Positions 1-8,319 of a stretch of 37,689 nt of DNA are shown here, piece by piece. Location of the stretch: positions 1 to 37,689 of the forward strand of contig JAJXUO010000029.1 of the NCBI GenBank assembly GCA_021782815.1, written 5' to 3'. The stretch comes from Pseudomonadota bacterium (GTDB taxonomy: Bacteria > Pseudomonadota > Alphaproteobacteria > Rhodospirillales > Magnetospirillaceae). Both the position numbers and the translations under genes were made by a program. Position 1 is the stretch's first letter. Every line of letters starts with the position of its first letter. The notes beneath the pieces were generated by a model. The model ran no database searches. It saw nothing but the letters and a program-made list of their open reading frames with translations, and was not told the DNA's origin.

Positions 1-108
1 GCTGGCGTGCCGCCAGCTTGGCTATCCTCCGCTTCCCTCCTCCGCTTACGCTCCGTCGTCGCTGCGGGGCCCTCAATGGGCCAGTCAGCCGCTGACGCGG
101 CTTCCCGT
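1..108 (+). repeat. Repeat family A, diverged copy at window edge
   Basis: It resembles the triple tandem repeat at 19528-19915: the block GCTGGCGTNCCGCCAGCTTG, a CTCCGC-rich middle, then CAATG(C/G)GC(C/T)AGTCA followed by a GCTGACGC-type short hairpin and GGCTTCC. It probably continues left of base 1. It lies inside the 3' part of the pseudouridine synthase frame on the opposite strand. Confidence 0.65.
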
Positions 109-773
109 GCGCCGCACAGACGCAGGGCGGCGTCCATGTGGGGAGGGGACGGGGCCTGGGCGGTGATGGGCGGGCGGTCGGCCCAATAGGGCACGCCGAT
201 GCGGTGCGATTGCAGATGCAAAAGCCCCTCGCCCCGGCCATAAACCGGATCGCCCAGGATGGGGCAGCCCAGCCCGGCGGCGCAATGCACGCGGATCTGG
301 TGGGTGCGGCCGGTTTCCGGTTCCAGCTCCAGCCACGACAGGCCCCGGGCCGCGCCCAGGCGGCGCCAACGGGTGCGCGCCCGCTGTCCGGCGGCATCGG
401 GCACCATGCGCCAGCCGTCGCGCGCCGTGCTCACCTTGGCCAGGGCCAGATCGATCACCCCGTCGTCGCCGGGCACCTCGCCCTGCACCACCGCCCAATA
501 GCATTTTTCAATGAGACCGGCGGAAAACAGCCGCCCCAAGCGGCGGGCCGCCTTGTCGTGACGGGCCAGCAGCAGGCAGCCCGCCGTATCGCGGTCCAGA
601 CGATGGGCCGGGCGCGGCGGCTGGGCCAGGCCGAAGCGCAGGCTTCCCAGCATGGCCTCCAGGTGATGCGGGGTTTTCGGCCCGCCATGCACCGCCAGTC
701 CGGCGGGCTTGTCGAGGATGATGAGATTGGCATCCTGAAATAGAATGCGGGCGATCAGCTGCTCGGGCGTCAT
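1..773 (-). CDS. RluA-family RNA pseudouridine synthase (3' end beyond the window)
   Basis: Predicted enzyme that isomerises uridine to pseudouridine in rRNA or tRNA. The reading frame starts at ATG 773 and stays open to base 1, so the stop lies outside the window. Visible landmarks are the DKPAGLAVHG segment (about residues 21-30), the catalytic motif HRLDRDT with the likely catalytic Asp at residue 60, and the GRTHQIRVH motif near residue 160. It is clearly paralogous to the synthase at 2338-3039. The normal core ends around PPHMDAALRLCG; after that the frame reads 35 or more charged, Ala-rich residues encoded by a copy of intergenic repeat A, so the natural C terminus seems replaced or extended by repeat DNA. 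The ribosome-binding site is weak. Family assignment is firm; the exact RNA target is unknown. Confidence 0.88.
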   Translation of the reverse strand, partial: MTPEQLIARILFQDANLIILDKPAGLAVHGGPKTPHHLEAMLGSLRFGLAQPPRPAHRLDRDTAGCLLLARHDKAARRLGRLFSAGLIEKCYWAVVQGEVPGDDGVIDLALAKVSTARDGWRMVPDAAGQRARTRWRRLGAARGLSWLELEPETGRTHQIRVHCAAGLGCPILGDPVYGRGEGLLHLQSHRIGVPYWADRPPITAQAPSPPHMDAALRLCGAREAASAADWPIEGPAATTERKRRREAEDSQAGGTP

Positions 774-856
774 GGCGCCACTATGCCATGTTGGCGGCGG
801 CTTGACGAACCCCCGACGCATGCGCTCTGCTCTTTGCCAGAGGAAGGAGCCCCGCC

Positions 857-1273
857 ATGACCCAGGACCAGACCATCGCCCGCGTACTGAGCGCCAGTGC
901 CGCCATCGCCCTGGTGGGGGCCTCGGCCAACCCCGCCCGCCCCAGCCACATGGTGATGGCGGCGCTGCAGCGGCACGGCTACCGGGTGATCCCGGTCAAT
1001 CCCGGCCTGGCCGGACAAACGCTTCTGGGGGAACGGGTCTATGCCGCCTTGCGCGACATTCCCCTGCCCATCGACATGGTGGATGTGTTCCGCGCCGTGG
1101 AGCATGTGCCGGCCATCACCGATGACGCCATCGCCATCGGCGCCAAAGCCCTGTGGCTACAGTTCGACATCATCGACGAAGCCTCGGCCGCACGGGCCCG
1201 CGCCGCCGGGTTGGAGGTGGTGATGGACCGCTGCACCAAGATCGAGGCGGCCCGCCTCGACATCAGGAAATAA
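857..1273 (+). CDS. CoA-binding domain protein (CoA_binding_2 / YccU type)
   Basis: Small cytoplasmic protein of 138 aa with a single Rossmann-type CoA-binding fold, related to the N-terminal domain of succinyl-CoA synthetase alpha and to E. coli YccU. Seen: the opening strand and glycine turn IALVGASANPARPSH (about residues 17-31), the second strand GYRVIPVNP (about 41-49), and the C-terminal region ending VVMDRCTKIEAARL, where MDRC matches the family's conserved cysteine region. The start is well supported by AGGAAGGAG about 8 bases upstream of ATG 857. It is a stand-alone gene, divergent from the pseudouridine synthase at 1-773. The physiological substrate of this family is not established. 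Confidence 0.85.
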   Translation: MTQDQTIARVLSASAAIALVGASANPARPSHMVMAALQRHGYRVIPVNPGLAGQTLLGERVYAALRDIPLPIDMVDVFRAVEHVPAITDDAIAIGAKALWLQFDIIDEASAARARAAGLEVVMDRCTKIEAARLDIRK

Positions 1274-1277
1274 GACC

Positions 1278-1314
1278 AGTCGGCACTTGATTTGACTCAA
1301 AAGATGCGCCGACT
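1278..1314. terminator. Hairpin between two convergent genes
   Basis: AGTCGGC (1278-1284) pairs with GCCGACT (1308-1314); the loop can form an inner TTGA/TCAA pairing. It lies just after the stop at 1273 and before the convergent stop at 1323, so it may end transcription from both sides. It lacks a clear T-run. The 18-mer at 1279-1296 recurs exactly, inverted, at 26722-26739. Confidence 0.45.
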
Positions 1315-1322
1315 GCGGCCGA

Positions 1323-1442
1323 TCACCGCGCCAGGAACAGGGCGGCGCCGGGCTGGCCGTTGGCGTCGGCGCGGGTAAAGGGCAGCAGCGCCGCCAGCAC
1401 CAGCAGAAGGAAGGCCGCCAGGGCCAGGGACCGCACCATCAT
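1323..1442 (-). CDS. Small 39-aa single-pass membrane or secreted peptide
   Basis: Short gene on the minus strand: ATG ATG start at 1442, TGA at 1323, and a good GGAGG-type ribosome-binding site just upstream. The peptide has an N-terminal Arg followed by a strongly hydrophobic stretch (about residues 5-22, rich in Leu and Ala, ending LLPFTRADA), then a short polar tail ending FLAR. TRADA could be a signal peptidase I site, which would leave a very short mature peptide; otherwise it is a one-helix membrane protein. I recognise no family. The upstream DNA (about 1447-1550) is extremely AT-rich, unlike the rest of the window, which suggests a dedicated promoter. Confidence 0.5.
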   Translation of the reverse strand: MMVRSLALAAFLLLVLAALLPFTRADANGQPGAALFLAR

Positions 1443-1446
1443 CGCC

Positions 1447-1552
1447 TCCGCATTTAACACATGAATTAAGTGATAATTATGATATATAAACACACTTATT
1501 GAATCAATATATTTATATATAACATATTTTTTTAGTTAAATTGTACCCCGCC
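1447..1552 (-). promoter_or_regulatory. AT-rich leader upstream of the 39-aa gene
   Basis: About 100 bases made almost only of A and T (for example TATATAAATATATTGATTCA read on the minus strand) in an otherwise very GC-rich region. Several TATAAT-like hexamers are possible, so I cannot choose one promoter. It separates the 39-aa gene from the methyltransferase stop at 1577. Confidence 0.45.
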
Positions 1553-1576
1553 TTTTCCTATGCCGGTTCCTCATCC

Positions 1577-2341
1577 TCAGCGTTTTTCGCAGATGGCCTC
1601 GATCATCACGGCCCGCCCTTCCTCCAGGGTGCGGCGCAGATTGGCCAGCATGGCGGGAAAGCCCTCGCCCAGCAGCAGCCGCAGCGATAGCGGCGGCGGC
1701 GTTTGCGGGGCGCGGGCCAGGAAGGCCAGGGCGTCGGCGGTATCGTCGCGCCAGTGCAGCAGGCGGAATCCGGCCTGATCCAGGCAGGCCCGCAAATCCC
1801 CGGGCGACAGCAGATGGCTGTGGTCGGGATGGCTGGCCCAGGGCACCGGGAAATGCACCGCGCCCGCGCCGGCGCAAACATCGTGCAGGGCCAGACGGCC
1901 GCCCGGCGCCAGCACGCGGGCGAAACCGCCATAAAGCCGGGCGCGGTCGGCGATGTTCATGGCGGTATGCTGGGTCCACACCACGTCGAAGGCAGCATCG
2001 GCGAAGGGCAGATCCTGGGCATCGCCCTCCACATACGCCACCGCCTGCCCGGTGCGGGCGGCCAGAACCCGCGCCAGGGCCACATAGGGGGCGGAGAGAT
2101 CGAGGCCGGTCACCCGGCACCCCTGGGCCGCCAGCCAGCGCGAGGGGCCGCCCACACCGCAGCCCACATCCAGCACAGTGAGGCCGGGCCGCAGCGCCAG
2201 CCGCGCCGCCAGGGCCTCGGTGGACTTGAGCCCGCCCACCTGAAACTGGTCGAGCGGCGCCAGATCGCGGGCCGAGAGCGGCCCCTCCGGCAACAGGGCG
2301 GCAACGCGGGCGACAAGATCGGCGGGATGGTAATGGCTCAT
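1577..2341 (-). CDS. Class I SAM-dependent methyltransferase (Methyltransf_11 type)
   Basis: Cytoplasmic methyltransferase of 254 aa. The SAM-binding motif I is LDVGCGVGGPSRWL (about residues 52-65), followed by the acidic turn GLDLSAPYV, the EGDAQDLPF segment (motif II) and FARVLAPGGRLALHDV (motif III), the order seen in UbiE- and sarcosine/glycine-methyltransferase-like enzymes. The MNIADRARLYGGF stretch is typical of small-molecule methyltransferases. The start at 2341 overlaps the stop of the upstream pseudouridine synthase by four bases (ATGA), so the two are translationally coupled. A much longer upstream reading in the same frame is a shadow of the synthase and was discarded. The substrate cannot be read from sequence. 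Confidence 0.85.
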   Translation of the reverse strand: MSHYHPADLVARVAALLPEGPLSARDLAPLDQFQVGGLKSTEALAARLALRPGLTVLDVGCGVGGPSRWLAAQGCRVTGLDLSAPYVALARVLAARTGQAVAYVEGDAQDLPFADAAFDVVWTQHTAMNIADRARLYGGFARVLAPGGRLALHDVCAGAGAVHFPVPWASHPDHSHLLSPGDLRACLDQAGFRLLHWRDDTADALAFLARAPQTPPPLSLRLLLGEGFPAMLANLRRTLEEGRAVMIEAICEKR

Positions 2342-3039
2342 GGCGGGGTCTCGCTCCAGCCGCAGGCGGCAAGCAGCGCCGCCATGTGCGGCGGCACCGG
2401 CGCGGTGACGGTAATGGCGGGCTTCTTCGGGTAAAGCGGCAGGGTGATGCGGCGGGCCAGCAGATGCAGCTCCGCCGCCACCAGGGTGGCGGTGCCCTGG
2501 CCGTAAAGGCTGTCGCCGACGATGGGGCAGCCGATGGAGGCCAGATGCACGCGGATCTGATGGGTGCGCCCGGTCAGCGGGCGGCATTCCAGCCACGACA
2601 GCCGCCCGTCGCGGCCCAGAAGCCGCCATTCGGTCTGCGCGGGCTGGCCGCGCGGATCCACCTTCATGCGGCTGCCGCGATGGGCGTTGACCTTGGCCAG
2701 CGGCTTGTCGATCAGCCCGGCCTCGCCGGGCGGCGCGCCCACCACCACCGCCCAATAAACCTTATCGGCCTCGCGCCCGGCGAACAGCGCCCCCAGGCGG
2801 GCCAGGGCATGGCGGTTGCGCCCCAACACCAGGCAGCCCGCCGTATCGCGGTCGAGGCGATGCGCCAGCTCCGGCGGGCGCGGCAGGCCGAAGCGCAGCT
2901 GATCGAGCAGCGCCCCCAGATGCGCCCCGGCGCCGGGAGCGCCATGCACGGCCAGGCCGGCCGGCTTGTCGATCACCAACATCAGGGCATCGCGGTAGAG
3001 AATCCGTGCCGTCAGATCCAGGGGCAGAACGTCATCCAT
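2338..3039 (-). CDS. RluA-family RNA pseudouridine synthase
   Basis: Complete 233-aa pseudouridine synthase without an S4 domain. Seen: VIDKPAGLAVHG (about residues 22-33), HRLDRDTAGCLVLGR with the likely catalytic Asp at 63, the conserved YWAVV strand, GRTHQIRVHLASIGCPIVGD (about 160-179) and a C-terminal TVTAPVPPHM. It aligns almost end to end with the synthase at 1-773, roughly half the residues looking identical, so the two are paralogs separated by three unrelated genes. It heads a two-gene operon with the overlapping methyltransferase. A small-RluA role on rRNA or tRNA is likely; RluA, RluC/D and TruC-like targets cannot be separated here. Confidence 0.9.
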   Translation of the reverse strand: MDDVLPLDLTARILYRDALMLVIDKPAGLAVHGAPGAGAHLGALLDQLRFGLPRPPELAHRLDRDTAGCLVLGRNRHALARLGALFAGREADKVYWAVVVGAPPGEAGLIDKPLAKVNAHRGSRMKVDPRGQPAQTEWRLLGRDGRLSWLECRPLTGRTHQIRVHLASIGCPIVGDSLYGQGTATLVAAELHLLARRITLPLYPKKPAITVTAPVPPHMAALLAACGWSETPP

Positions 3040-3148
3040 GGGTCTTCACATATCGCGTCCCCCCGATCCTGGCAACGGGGCTTGTGGAAAATTAGAGGTC
3101 CGTCATACAATCAGAAGGGATATAACGAAACGATATGGGAAACGTAGA

Positions 3149-3895
3149 GTGAGCGACACCCCCGAGGAGATGGCCCGCGCCATCGTCGATTCCGTCCGCC
3201 GCATGGCCATTCATTATGGTCTGTGGTTCGCCAACGCCGTAAAGGAGTTCGGCATCACCGAGGCCCTGGAGATGGAGCGGGAGGCGGGCGACCGTGGCGG
3301 CGCCATCGTCATGGAACGCCTGGCCGCCACCTTGGGCGGCACCATGAAGGACGGCCTGCCCGCCGCCCTGGTCGACATGCCCGCCGACCGCCAAAAGGCC
3401 CTGCAGACCGCCCTGGCCGTGAACTGGCTGGTGCTGGACGGCGTGTGGTTCCAGGCGGTGGAACAGAAAAAGGGCATGACCGCCGCCAAACTGGTCAACG
3501 ATACCTGCTGGTCGCATTTCTCGCCGCTGGAGGCTGCCCGCATCCGCGAGATGGCCGGCCTGCCGGCGCAGGGCGGCCTGGAAGCCCTGGCCCAGACCTT
3601 CATCCACCGCCTCTACGGCGTGATCAACGAGCAGGAGGTGTTCTTCGAGGAGGACGGCGCCCTGGTCATGCGCATGACCAAATGCCGGGTGCAAACCGCC
3701 CGCAAGCGCAAGGGCCTGCCCGATTACCCCTGCAAGTCGGGCGGCGTGGTGGAATATACCACCTTCGCCGAAACCATCGATCCGCGCCTGTCGTGCGAAT
3801 GCATCGCCTGCCCGCCCGACCCCCATCCCGAGGAGTGGTCCTGCGCCTGGCGTTTCCGCCTGAAGCCGGAGGTCGGTGCAGGGCGCGGGGAATAG
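3149..3895 (+). CDS. DUF6125-like protein (possible L-2-amino-thiazoline-4-carboxylate hydrolase fold)
   Basis: 248-aa cytoplasmic protein starting at GTG 3149 (SDTPEEMARAIVDSVRRMAIHYGLWF). Upstream ATG codons at 3038 and 3134 are unlikely starts; the first overlaps the start of the divergent gene. The N-terminal helix with HYGLWFANAVKEFG, a central MTKCRVQTARKRKGLPDYPCKSGG block and a Cys-rich C-terminal block (SCECIACPPD, then EWSCAWRF) match my memory of DUF6125 proteins, which are related to L-2-amino-thiazoline-4-carboxylic acid hydrolases. The cysteines suggest metal or redox chemistry. Single gene, with a strong repeat-rich gap after it. The family call is from recall and should be treated as tentative. 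Confidence 0.6.
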   Translation: MSDTPEEMARAIVDSVRRMAIHYGLWFANAVKEFGITEALEMEREAGDRGGAIVMERLAATLGGTMKDGLPAALVDMPADRQKALQTALAVNWLVLDGVWFQAVEQKKGMTAAKLVNDTCWSHFSPLEAARIREMAGLPAQGGLEALAQTFIHRLYGVINEQEVFFEEDGALVMRMTKCRVQTARKRKGLPDYPCKSGGVVEYTTFAETIDPRLSCECIACPPDPHPEEWSCAWRFRLKPEVGAGRGE

Positions 3896-4137
3896 CCCTG
3901 AAAGAGGGTTTGAAGACAGGGTGGGAGCGGTCTGGTCCGAGCGGGATTGGACCGCTGCCGCCGTCATCGTAATTCGGCCCTCTACGAAGGGCGGTATATG
4001 TCGCTGTCATTGCCCCCAAAACGATTCATCGCGGACCTCATCGGCGGCTTGGTTCCTTGATGAAAATCAATTTTCGCAATCGCCTCCAGCCGTACCATCG
4101 GCACCCGCTCGGCTTGGAGCCCGGGGAAAAGAAAACG
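3896..4137. other. Intergenic stretch without a convincing gene
   Basis: It contains a possible hairpin (AGCGGTC near 3927 with GACCGCT near 3951) and a lower-GC segment around 4050-4140. A 78-codon minus-strand frame (3982-4218) runs through it and into repeat B; it has no clear ribosome-binding site and I recognise no family, so I do not call it a gene. Confidence 0.4.
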
Positions 4138-4287
4138 TAATACCAAGTCGCGATGAGTTTGACTTATCGCGACGCCGGTTAGGAGCAAGGCGACGCGCGC
4201 CTGATGGCGCGAAGCCAAGGGTTTCGGAGAAACCCGCCCGGCGCGTGAGGGGGCAGTGATCGGTTCCGATCACTGCAATTTGGTATA
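4138..4287 (-). repeat. Repeat family B, inverted copy
   Basis: About 150 bp that match, as the reverse complement, the tandem units at 10932-11227. The middle part (GGGTTTCTCCGAAACCC through the GCGCGCGTCGCC and CTCCTAACCGGCGTCGCG blocks) is nearly identical. The outer palindrome here is GCAGTGATCGG/CCGATCACTGC instead of GCGGTGATCGG/CCGATCACCGC: both arms changed together. Confidence 0.9.
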
Positions 4288-4434
4288 AGACAGCTGAAAG
4301 CCGCCGCCCCCGGAAGCGTTCGCAATCCCTTCGGCCCGGCTTACGGGAGCCGGACTCTCCTCGTCGCTCCAGCCATTCCAGGCTCCGCGCCCGTCACAAA
4401 TAAAAAATACGGGCATCTGCCAGAGGAGTACGCA

Positions 4435-7173
4435 ATGAGCATCAACGAGGAGATCGCCAAGGCGTTCGGAGCGCATGGGGCATGGAAGACGCGAATCGCG
4501 CAGGCCGTCGACAACGGTTACAGCGAGCACGAACCTGAAGATGTGGCTGCCGACGACCGATGCGCCTTTGGCCGGTGGCTTGCCGATCCTTCGCTTCCCT
4601 CCTCTGTGCGCGCCTCGGAAGACTATCAGACGGTGAGCCGTTTACACGCCGACTTCCACAAGGCTGCCGGCGCGACGCTGGCAAAGGCCGTGGCAGGAGA
4701 CCGACACGGAGCCAATGCCGACCTGCATGACGGGGCCTTCGCCCGTGCGGCTGAGGCCCTGTCCGCGGCCCTGATCCGCTGGCAACGCATCGCCGCGACC
4801 GGGCGCTCCGGCGACCGGGGGCGATCATGGCGGGCGGCTTGCCTCTTCTGGAAGGGCCGCGTTGCGCTCAGGATCTGGGCGGCGATCGCCATCCCATCGC
4901 TGACGGCGGTGGTAACGGGGGTTTTGTTCAATGTTCAACTGATGCAGACGGCGATCGGCACCGAACGGATGGAACAGGCGACGACCCTGCTGATCGGAAT
5001 CACCGCCACCGTTCACGAAGCCCAGAAGGAGCGGGGGCTGTCCGTCGCCGCCGCGACCGGAACCGACCCGCGGATCATGGCCAGGCGCAAGGCGCAGATC
5101 GAAGCCACCGATCGTCAGCGACGAGCGATGGAATCGCACGCCAGAGCCATCCTTGCCGCCATGCCCCCAGACGTCGCCAGGCAATGGCGCGCCGCAACGT
5201 CCGGCCTGGACAGCATCGACATGCTCAGGACCAGGCTCGATACCGGCGGCATGAAGCCGGCCGATATCGCCGCCGGATACACCGAGCAGATCAATAAATT
5301 AATCAGCTTCGAAGCGGCTGCCGCCACGCTGGCGGTGCGCCCGGATGTGGCGCGCGACATGACGGAGGTGCTCCGGCTCTCGCGGGCGAAAGAGGCCGCG
5401 GGACAAGAGCGGGCCGTGGGCGCCGCCGCCATCGTCACTGGCGGGGTGACGATGGCGGCACGCCATCGTCTGATGGAGTTGGCCACCGAACAGACGGTGC
5501 GTTTCCACGCCTTCCTCAGCGAGGCGACTCCCCGGCAACGGGACATGCTCGCCCAGGCGCTTGCCGCCCCCGCCTCGACCGCCTTTGACAAATTCCGGGC
5601 CGCGCTGGCCGAGGGCGACGTGTCGGGACTGTCCGCGACGGCATGGTTTAACGTCGCGACCGCGCGCATTGACCGCCTGCACGCCACGGAGGACGGGATA
5701 CTGGCGGAAATTCAGCAGGCCGCCCATGCCCATAATATCGAAGCGTGGAGAGAGATGGAGCTCTTCATTTTCCTGGTCGGCGCGGCCTCGCTTGGTGGCG
5801 GCGCCCTGGTGTTCCTCCTCGCCCGCGGGATCACCCTTCCCGTCTTGAGACTGACCGAGGCGATGCATCATATCGCCGCCGGTCAGGTGCGCATCCCTGT
5901 TCCCGGCACGGGAAACCCCGACGAGATCGGAGAGATGGCCCGTGCGGTGCTGGTCTTCCAGCAGCAAGCCCTCACCGTGGAGCAGATGACGGAAGACGCC
6001 GAGATCCAGCGCCGCAAAAGCGAGGAGGCGCGGCGACAGGCGCTTGCGACCATGGCGGAAACCATCGAGGGCAAAACCGGCGAGGTGGTGAAGCGGGTCG
6101 CCGAAGAAAGCGGACGGGTCAACGACACCGCCGATCGCATGGCCAAATCGGCAATCCGGGTCGAGGAGAACGCCAGCCGTGTTGCGGCGGCGGCCGGGCA
6201 AAGCCTCTCCAACGCCCAGGCCGTTGCGGGAGCATCCGAGCAGCTGTCGGCATCGATCCGCGAGATCGCGGCGCAGGTGGAACGGTCGAAAGACATGGTT
6301 GGCGACGCGGTCCAGGCCGCCGGCGCTGCGGCGGACACCGTCAACCACCTCGCCGAGGCGATGACCGCCATCGACGAGGTGGTCCATGTGATCACCGACA
6401 TCGCCAGCCAGACCAACCTATTGGCATTGAACGCCACGATCGAGGCGGCCCGGGCCGGTGAGGCCGGGAAAGGCTTCGCCGTGGTGGCGCACGAGGTGAA
6501 GACTCTCGCCAGCCAGACAGCCAAGCAAACCGGGGACATCGCCGCCCGGATCACGACTTTGAAAGAAATGGCCGGGCGGGTGACGGGGGCCATTGATGGT
6601 GTGGTCGGGCACATCCACGGCGTCGAAAAAATCGCCGAGGGAATCGCCGCCGCCGTCGAGGAACAGGATGCCGCCACCCGGGAAATAAGCCGCAACGTGC
6701 AACAGTCGGCGCAATCCGCGCAAGACGTGACCGAACGGATCGTCACCGTCGCCGAAGAGGCGTCCACCACCGGCAAGCAGGCGGAAGAGGTCGAGACCAT
6801 GTTGGACGCCATGGCGGAACAAGTCGCCGAACTCAGCCACGCCCTGACCAAGGTGGTGCGCACGGCGACACCCGACGTGAACCGGCGCGCCAGTCCGCGC
6901 TTTGCGATCAAAGCCAGGATCGGTCTCGTCGGCGCGCATGGCGAGACCGAGGGAGATCTTGCCGACATTTCGCTCAGTGGCGCTCATGTCGTCGGCCTCT
7001 CGGGCCTTCAGGCCGGCCAACGCTGCCGCCTCACCGTCGACGGGATCACCGTTCAGGTCACCGTGCTGGAATGCGAAAAAGGCCTCTGCCGTCTGAAGAT
7101 GGACGGAAAACCGGATGACGCCTTGGCGCGCTGGATCGAAGAGAAGAGCGGCGTCCCCGCTCTGGCGGCTTGA
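4435..7173 (+). CDS. Methyl-accepting chemotaxis protein: CZB - TM - NIT-like - TM - HAMP - MA - PilZ
   Basis: 912-aa membrane chemoreceptor with an unusual layout. Residues 1-120 look like a cytoplasmic CZB zinc-binding domain: His14 and Trp17, CAFGRWL with Cys43, and [10 protein letters not shown] with His71 and His75 give the family's 3His/1Cys set. TM1 is about 146-166. Residues about 175-440 resemble the nitrate/nitrite-sensing NIT domain ([14 protein letters not shown] near the start), then TM2 about 442-464 and HAMP to about 515. The signalling tip is [20 protein letters not shown] with [11 protein letters not shown]. Residues 816-905 form a PilZ domain: RRASPRF supplies RxxxR and DISLSGAHV supplies the D/NxSxxG motif, so c-di-GMP binding is likely. 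There is no CheR-docking pentapeptide. GAGGAG precedes ATG 4435. It is monocistronic. Domain order is seen; ligands are inferred. Confidence 0.92.
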   Translation: MSINEEIAKAFGAHGAWKTRIAQAVDNGYSEHEPEDVAADDRCAFGRWLADPSLPSSVRASEDYQTVSRLHADFHKAAGATLAKAVAGDRHGANADLHDGAFARAAEALSAALIRWQRIAATGRSGDRGRSWRAACLFWKGRVALRIWAAIAIPSLTAVVTGVLFNVQLMQTAIGTERMEQATTLLIGITATVHEAQKERGLSVAAATGTDPRIMARRKAQIEATDRQRRAMESHARAILAAMPPDVARQWRAATSGLDSIDMLRTRLDTGGMKPADIAAGYTEQINKLISFEAAAATLAVRPDVARDMTEVLRLSRAKEAAGQERAVGAAAIVTGGVTMAARHRLMELATEQTVRFHAFLSEATPRQRDMLAQALAAPASTAFDKFRAALAEGDVSGLSATAWFNVATARIDRLHATEDGILAEIQQAAHAHNIEAWREMELFIFLVGAASLGGGALVFLLARGITLPVLRLTEAMHHIAAGQVRIPVPGTGNPDEIGEMARAVLVFQQQALTVEQMTEDAEIQRRKSEEARRQALATMAETIEGKTGEVVKRVAEESGRVNDTADRMAKSAIRVEENASRVAAAAGQSLSNAQAVAGASEQLSASIREIAAQVERSKDMVGDAVQAAGAAADTVNHLAEAMTAIDEVVHVITDIASQTNLLALNATIEAARAGEAGKGFAVVAHEVKTLASQTAKQTGDIAARITTLKEMAGRVTGAIDGVVGHIHGVEKIAEGIAAAVEEQDAATREISRNVQQSAQSAQDVTERIVTVAEEASTTGKQAEEVETMLDAMAEQVAELSHALTKVVRTATPDVNRRASPRFAIKARIGLVGAHGETEGDLADISLSGAHVVGLSGLQAGQRCRLTVDGITVQVTVLECEKGLCRLKMDGKPDDALARWIEEKSGVPALAA

Positions 7174-7341
7174 TGGCCTCGCCGGGGTGCGGCAGGCATG
7201 GAGCGTTTTCTCGCCGCCACCTTCGGATCGAAAAACGCCCTAAAGTGGTCAAACCGGGAAGACGCTGATTCATAAATTGCAACTCCCCGCCCACGGCCGC
7301 ATACTTTCCGGCGGCTTTCATCACTTCGGGCGGGGGGTTGT

Positions 7342-8265
7342 ATGAGCGGGTCACAGCACGGAACCGGGCTTTTCATCCCCGGCGCGGTTCGCATCGTCGA
7401 CTACAATGCGGCCTGCAACACGCTTCTGGTGCGCGGCGGCGCCGCCTTCGGCGCCAGCAATTTCACCGACCCCGCGCAGCTCCTGGCGGCCATCGAGGCC
7501 GATCCCCATTATCCGGCGGTGCAGCAGGCCGGCATCGATCTTGGCGCCATTTCCCGGTTGGTGGATGTCTGCCTGATCGGTTACGGCGCCGGTTCGGCCG
7601 ATCAGGCCTATGTCGAGGCCGAGCTGGCCTGGTTCACCCCCAACCCGCCCGCCGTCGACGGCAACCAGGGCCCCTATCCCACCCTGGTGCCCCTCGACAA
7701 CGCCTACCGGCTGAACGGCGCCCCGTTGAGCGGCGTCATGCTCTATTGGCCGGTACAGAGCCTGCCGCCCCCCAGCCCCGATCAGGCCGGCGGCCTGTGG
7801 ACGGCGCCGGCGCCGGGCAGCTCCATCTCGCCCCAGCGGAACGGCCCCGGCAGCGGCTTCGATTTCCAGGGGCTGATCCCGGCGCTGCAGCAGATCCTCA
7901 ACAACTATTATCCCGCCCTCAATCCCCGGCTCACCAGCGGCTACGCCGCCTTGAGCGATGTCAGCAACGCCATCGTCTATGTGCATTGCGATTCCGGCGT
8001 CAACCGCACCGGCGCCGCCATCCTGGCCTATCTGATGACCTGGGGCAGCAATCTCGCCGCCTGCGGCCTGCCGCATCACGCCGGGCCGGTGGCCACGCTG
8101 GCGCAGGGGCTTTCCGCCGTTTCCGCCATCCTGCCGGCCAACGCCCCACCCGCTCCCGGCCAGTACGGCGCCGATCTGCCGGTGGTGCAGGCCTACGGAA
8201 ATTATCTTCTGACCGGCGCCTACAACGCCCCGCTCGACGCCGACATGGCGCCGCCGGATCCATAA
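7342..8265 (+). CDS. Cys-based (tyrosine/dual-specificity type) phosphatase-like protein
   Basis: 307-aa protein with no signal peptide. The telling motif is VYVHCDSGVNRTGAAILAYL near residues 213-232, which fits the CX5R phosphatase loop (HC-DSGVN-R-TG) followed by the hydrophobic helix typical of dual-specificity phosphatases. The N-terminal part (FIPGAVRIVDYNAACNTLLV) and the insertion rich in Pro, Gly and Asn (about 95-160) match nothing I know, so this would be an atypical member. The start ATG 7342 follows a GGCGGGGGG ribosome-binding site. It stands alone downstream of the chemoreceptor and convergent with the exporter gene. A substrate (phosphoprotein, phosphoinositide or inositol phosphate) cannot be assigned. 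Confidence 0.65.
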   Translation: MSGSQHGTGLFIPGAVRIVDYNAACNTLLVRGGAAFGASNFTDPAQLLAAIEADPHYPAVQQAGIDLGAISRLVDVCLIGYGAGSADQAYVEAELAWFTPNPPAVDGNQGPYPTLVPLDNAYRLNGAPLSGVMLYWPVQSLPPPSPDQAGGLWTAPAPGSSISPQRNGPGSGFDFQGLIPALQQILNNYYPALNPRLTSGYAALSDVSNAIVYVHCDSGVNRTGAAILAYLMTWGSNLAACGLPHHAGPVATLAQGLSAVSAILPANAPPAPGQYGADLPVVQAYGNYLLTGAYNAPLDADMAPPDP

Positions 8266-8269
8266 GGAA

Positions 8270-8301
8270 ACGGGCGGCTCCCCGGCCGGGGAGCCGCCCG
8301 T
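8270..8301. terminator. 32-bp perfect palindrome between convergent genes
   Basis: CGGGCGGCTCCCCGG is followed directly by its reverse complement CCGGGGAGCCGCCCG, extended by A/T at the ends. It sits between the stops at 8265 and 8320 and can act as a hairpin for both strands. There is no long T-run on either side. Confidence 0.65.
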
Positions 8302-8319
8302 CGGCGTCAAAATCGCCAA

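Noticed and set aside
3982-4218. 78-codon minus-strand gene in the gap before the chemoreceptor
   Set aside because: Its first third is repeat B, there is no convincing ribosome-binding site and I recognise no family; it may only be a conserved non-coding stretch or a decayed piece.
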